A stretch of 8,853 nt of DNA from Bacteroidales bacterium. Its GTDB lineage: Bacteria > Bacteroidota > Bacteroidia > Bacteroidales > UBA7960. Of this stretch, positions 5,937 through 8,853 are shown one piece after another. Location of the stretch: positions 1 through 8,853 of the forward strand of contig SLPR01000533.1 of the NCBI GenBank assembly GCA_007131895.1, in the 5' to 3' direction. Numbering within the stretch: position 1 is the stretch's first letter; the number at the start of each line of letters is the position of its first letter. The notes under the pieces were generated by a model that worked only from the letters and a program-made list of their open reading frames with translations, was not told where the DNA came from and did no database searches. A program made the position numbers and the translations under genes.

Positions 5937-7685
5937 ATGAACAGAATTCTGATTGCCCTTACCCTATTGTTTGTCACCCTACCGGCCCTGTCACAGGAGC
6001 AGGATGGCCGTCCTGCAGGAAATTTCTTCAAGGCCTCGGGAACCCCGGTAAATCCCAAAGTACAAATCAGCTGGAATCGTTATCATACCAACGAAGGGTT
6101 GTATGACATTTACCGGCAACTGCTCGAAGCCCATCCGCAGCTGGTAACTCTGGAGTCCATCGGCAAAAGTTATGAAGATCATGATTTATGGATGCTCACC
6201 GTCACCAATCACAACAACAAGCCACACCAGGAAAAACCGGCCTTCTGGATTGACGGAAACATTCATGCCAACGAAATTCAGGCAGCCGAGGTTTCCCTCT
6301 ACACAGCCTGGTATCTGCTGGAGAAATACGGCTCCAATGATTTTATCACCCGGCTGCTGGATGAGAAAGTGTTTTATATCCTACCGGTCATGAACCCCGA
6401 CGGACGTGAATATTACATGAACCAGCCCAATACCTACAGCTCACCACGCAGTGGAACCATGCCCCTTGACGATGACGGAGACGGAATAGCCGGCAGCGAT
6501 GGTTTTGACGATCTGAACAACGACGGGCACATTACCCAGATGCGTCGTCGCACACCCTACGGTCAATGGCGTGAGGACCCCGAAGATCCGCGCAGGATGA
6601 TCCGTGCCCGACCCGGCGAGTTCGGGGAGTGGGAAATCCTGGGATGGGAAGGGATAGATCGCGATGGCGACGGCCGTCTCAACCAGGATCGCGATGTGGG
6701 GTATTACGATCACAACCGCGACTGGGGCTGGAACTGGCAACCCGACTACGTACAGCGGGGTTCTTACCATTACCCCTTCTCCCTGCCCGAAACAAGAGCC
6801 GTGCGCGATTTCGTAATTGCTCACCCCAACATTGGTGGTGCACTTACCCATCATAATACCGGCGGAATGTTTTTGCGTGGCCCCGGTGTGGAAGCTGATT
6901 TGCAGTACTTCCTCAGGGAAGACCTGAACATCTACGATGTGCTGGGCGAAAAAGGAGAAAAACTGGTACCGGGATACCGTTACCTGGTAAGCTACAAAGA
7001 TCTCTATACGGTATATGGCGGGCAAAGGGACTGGTTCCATATGATGCGGGGTGCATTTACCTTCACCATTGAGCTCTTTACAAGGTATTTCCTGTTTAAC
7101 GAAACACCGCAACGCGGATTTGGTCAGTCACCTGAGTTGTATGAATTCGACAAATACCTGCTTTTTGAAGATGCCTTTGTCCCCTGGGAAAATTTCGACC
7201 ATCCGCAGTTTGGAGAAATTCAGATAGGTGGTTTTAAAAAGAATTATGTCAGGATCAATCCCGGCTTTTTACTGGAACAGGAAGCCCATCGGGTAACTGC
7301 TTTCACCCTCTACCATGCTTACCATACGCCACAGCTGGATATCGTTGAGCTCACCAGCAGGCGCCTGCAACGTGGGGTGCATGAAATAACGGCAGTAATC
7401 GCCAACCAACGGCTCATCCCCACCCACTCCGGTGTGAACCTGAAATTTGGAATCGACCGCCCCAACCGCATCCATATTGAAGGAGCTGAAGTAATTTCCG
7501 GCATGATAGTGCACAACCCGGATTTACATGTGGTGGAAGAACAACAACAAAATCCCTCTGTGATAGAAGTGGAGAACATACCCGGCATGAGCACCATAAC
7601 CGTCCGCTGGCTGGTAAAAAGTGACAGAAATATCAGCGTTACGGTGGACAGTGCCAAGGGTGGGGTTGTGAGGAGGGAGATGTAG
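5937..7685 (+). CDS. Secreted M14-family zinc carboxypeptidase paralogue, predicted acidic C-terminal preference
   Basis: This is a 582-residue protein from the ATG at 5937. A longer in-frame start at 5853 exists, but it would place 28 polar residues ahead of the signal peptide, so the internal start was chosen. The signal peptide core is about 4-17, with likely cleavage near A-L-S/Q at 19-20. The protein is collinear with the preceding gene product: H110, E113, H306, N260, R261, Y357 and E379 fall at identical residue numbers. About 65 to 85 percent of residues agree in the stretches I compared by eye. The insert with three Asp-rich loops (from D178, D192 and D241) is kept, as is the C-terminal beta-rich domain. 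The key difference is R364 where the paralogue has I364. Arg at the equivalent position is known from carboxypeptidase O, which prefers acidic C-terminal residues, so this enzyme may remove Glu or Asp. It is probably periplasmic or secreted. It may share a transcript with the upstream pair or have its own leader. Confidence 0.9.
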   Translation: MNRILIALTLLFVTLPALSQEQDGRPAGNFFKASGTPVNPKVQISWNRYHTNEGLYDIYRQLLEAHPQLVTLESIGKSYEDHDLWMLTVTNHNNKPHQEKPAFWIDGNIHANEIQAAEVSLYTAWYLLEKYGSNDFITRLLDEKVFYILPVMNPDGREYYMNQPNTYSSPRSGTMPLDDDGDGIAGSDGFDDLNNDGHITQMRRRTPYGQWREDPEDPRRMIRARPGEFGEWEILGWEGIDRDGDGRLNQDRDVGYYDHNRDWGWNWQPDYVQRGSYHYPFSLPETRAVRDFVIAHPNIGGALTHHNTGGMFLRGPGVEADLQYFLREDLNIYDVLGEKGEKLVPGYRYLVSYKDLYTVYGGQRDWFHMMRGAFTFTIELFTRYFLFNETPQRGFGQSPELYEFDKYLLFEDAFVPWENFDHPQFGEIQIGGFKKNYVRINPGFLLEQEAHRVTAFTLYHAYHTPQLDIVELTSRRLQRGVHEITAVIANQRLIPTHSGVNLKFGIDRPNRIHIEGAEVISGMIVHNPDLHVVEEQQQNPSVIEVENIPGMSTITVRWLVKSDRNISVTVDSAKGGVVRREM

Positions 7686-7814
7686 GGACAGAATCAGTTT
7701 AAGCATTATAAACATTGTATTCACAGGTGTTTATTTAACATGCATTCAAGCGTTCGTTCTGCCGGGTTCATGTACGTTTCTTTGCACAAAACACTCAAAT
7801 TAGATATATGTTAC

Positions 7815-7866
7815 AAAAAAAAGACCCCGGGAAGAGCGCATACAAATTGCGCTTCCGGGGTCTTTT
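7815..7866. terminator. Strong bidirectional rho-independent terminator
   Basis: Twelve bases at 7819-7830 (AAAAGACCCCGG) pair perfectly with 7855-7866. An upper stem (7832-7840 with 7848-7854, small bulges) closes a loop at about 7841-7847. A run of eight A (7815-7822) gives a long U-tract for minus-strand transcripts, and TCTTTT gives a shorter one for plus-strand transcripts. It sits between convergent genes: 129 bp after the stop of the third M14 gene and 50 bp after the stop of the minus-strand LamG gene. It can serve both but seems best tuned to the minus strand. Confidence 0.85.
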
Positions 7867-7916
7867 CAATTACTTTGCAGAGTGATTAACAACACTGCTG
7901 CAAAATCATTCCGGCT

Positions 7917-8853
7917 TTATGGTCTTTCCTGCTCATAAATGCCTTGGATCTGTGCTGCTGACAAAGCAGTGTTGTAGATTCTCACTTCATCCATCAAACC
8001 ATGGAAGTATCCACCCCATGCCAGCGGAATGATTAGATCATTATCATAATTAGAGTCATCAGCAGCATATTCATCGGTATCCCTGCCAAACACCAAAGCG
8101 TTTCCGGATACAGGAACAGCAGATCCCGGGGTATTGTCCCAAACCTGGGTTTCAGTACCATCGATGTAGAAAGTCATTACACCATCTGTAAAGGTTACAG
8201 CCAGGTGATACCATTCGTTGACCTCCAGCGGAGGATCAGTATCTCTGTCATGAATACCTTCGGTTGTAGCAATGGTGAAGAACGACTTGTTGATGGATTG
8301 CAACTCGAATTTGTAACCATTCCAGGAGTGCAGTCCGATAAAACGATTACTCTCGCGTATTTCTGCTGCATTTACCCACAGGGAAATGGAAATGCTTGAA
8401 GGACTTAATGCCGCATTGTTAGGAATCGACACGTGAGCACCTTCATTGAAGAACAAAGCCTGGCCTTCGTTGCCATAGCGGTCTGTTGACCAAACCGGCA
8501 AACCACCACCCCATGCATCTGCACCGCTTACCAAGGTGCCATGGAAACCATTTCCGGAGAAATCATTGAGGGTTGTGCCGGAGCCTTCATCAAAGGTCCA
8601 GTGCCCCACCAAAGCTTCAGGAGCAATGGGAACCACTTTTCTTGCTTCATAGGCTTCTATTGCCTGGTCAAGCGCTACAACCGCATTATTCACCTGAACC
8701 TGGGTTGCATCTGCATCATTATACACCGCCCTGGCAAGATTTATTACCTCTTCCAGAGGAGCTTTGGAACCGGGAATATACTGCCCTTCGGCAGTTCCCT
8801 CGGTAGTGTTCTCAAGCAGGTCTTCTGCTTCCTGAATTTTTGCAGCAAGTTCT
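7917..8853 (-). CDS. FIVAR-like and LamG (concanavalin A-like) domain protein, 5' end outside the window
   Basis: The reading frame stays open to the right window edge, so the N-terminus is missing. The GTG at 8726 is an internal Val codon, not the start. The visible 311 residues begin with a helical, Glu/Ala-rich segment (fragment residues about 1-72) resembling the FIVAR-type three-helix modules of Bacteroidota surface proteins. A LamG/Laminin_G_3-type jelly roll (about 83-311) follows, opening with G-H-W-T-F-D-E-G-S-G and ending with the typical M-D-E-V-R-I-Y-N-T-A-L-S motif. Such domains usually bind carbohydrate or protein ligands in secreted or lipoprotein contexts. The signal peptide or lipobox would lie outside the window. 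The protein ends six residues after the last helix, with no type IX secretion sorting domain. It is convergent with the M14 array and separated from it by a terminator, so it is a separate transcription unit. Confidence 0.85.
   Translation of the reverse strand, partial: ELAAKIQEAEDLLENTTEGTAEGQYIPGSKAPLEEVINLARAVYNDADATQVQVNNAVVALDQAIEAYEARKVVPIAPEALVGHWTFDEGSGTTLNDFSGNGFHGTLVSGADAWGGGLPVWSTDRYGNEGQALFFNEGAHVSIPNNAALSPSSISISLWVNAAEIRESNRFIGLHSWNGYKFELQSINKSFFTIATTEGIHDRDTDPPLEVNEWYHLAVTFTDGVMTFYIDGTETQVWDNTPGSAVPVSGNALVFGRDTDEYAADDSNYDNDLIIPLAWGGYFHGLMDEVRIYNTALSAAQIQGIYEQERP

Noticed and set aside
6441..7112. 223-codon open frame on the minus strand inside the third M14 gene
   Set aside because: Same codon-aligned shadow as in the paralogue. 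Its similarity to the other antisense frame follows from sense-strand homology and is not evidence for a real protein.
7783..7814. TTTG followed 20 bp later by TATATGTT, resembling a Bacteroidota promoter
   Set aside because: The -7 match is poor, and it would fire straight into the bidirectional terminator with no gene between, so a promoter is not supported.
8573..8806. Plus-strand frame of 77 codons over the LamG gene
   Set aside because: It overlaps the clearly coding minus-strand FIVAR-like/LamG frame, and its composition (Leu, Pro, His, Arg-rich) is typical of a shadow frame.

Overview
The window looks like a chromosomal segment of a Bacteroidota bacterium, probably an environmental Bacteroidales/Marinilabiliales-type lineage. 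That rests on the AT-rich leaders without Shine-Dalgarno sequences, the ~580-residue secreted M14 peptidases, and the FIVAR-like plus LamG secreted protein. The rank below phylum is inference.

Layout. Positions 1-467 are AT-rich and hold no credible gene, only a terminator-like hairpin near 211-245. At 468-2183 (+) lies a PLP-dependent fold-type III decarboxylase of the diaminopimelate/ornithine decarboxylase group, with a C-terminal extension of about 140 residues. A 128-bp gap follows (2184-2311) with three symmetric elements: a loose stem-loop, a perfect 12-bp palindrome, and a 15-bp inverted repeat that ends just before the next start codon. Then come three tandem (+) genes for secreted M14 (carboxypeptidase A fold) proteins: 2312-3985, 4048-5799 and 5937-7685. 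The third gene is followed by about 130 bp with no gene and then a strong bidirectional terminator (7815-7866). The 5'-truncated gene for a FIVAR-like/LamG protein enters from the right on the minus strand (7917-8853).

The main observation is the M14 trio. The second and third proteins are close paralogues, collinear at every catalytic position. Both keep the zinc ligands, the C-terminus-binding Asn-Arg pair, the catalytic Tyr and the catalytic Glu. They differ at the position equivalent to residue 255 of bovine carboxypeptidase A (Ile versus Arg), which sets specificity for the C-terminal residue. That suggests one enzyme for hydrophobic and one for acidic C-termini. The first protein is a divergent homologue that has lost all three zinc ligands, the catalytic Glu and the catalytic Tyr, yet keeps the Asn-Arg pair and the three Asp-rich (putative calcium) loops. 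It looks like an intact secreted pseudopeptidase encoded next to two apparently active relatives.

The three M14 genes probably form a periplasmic or secreted peptide-trimming module. Co-transcription is plausible for the first two (62-bp gap) and less certain for the third, whose 137-bp leader holds hairpins and a diverged repeat. No link in function to the decarboxylase or the LamG protein can be shown from the sequence.
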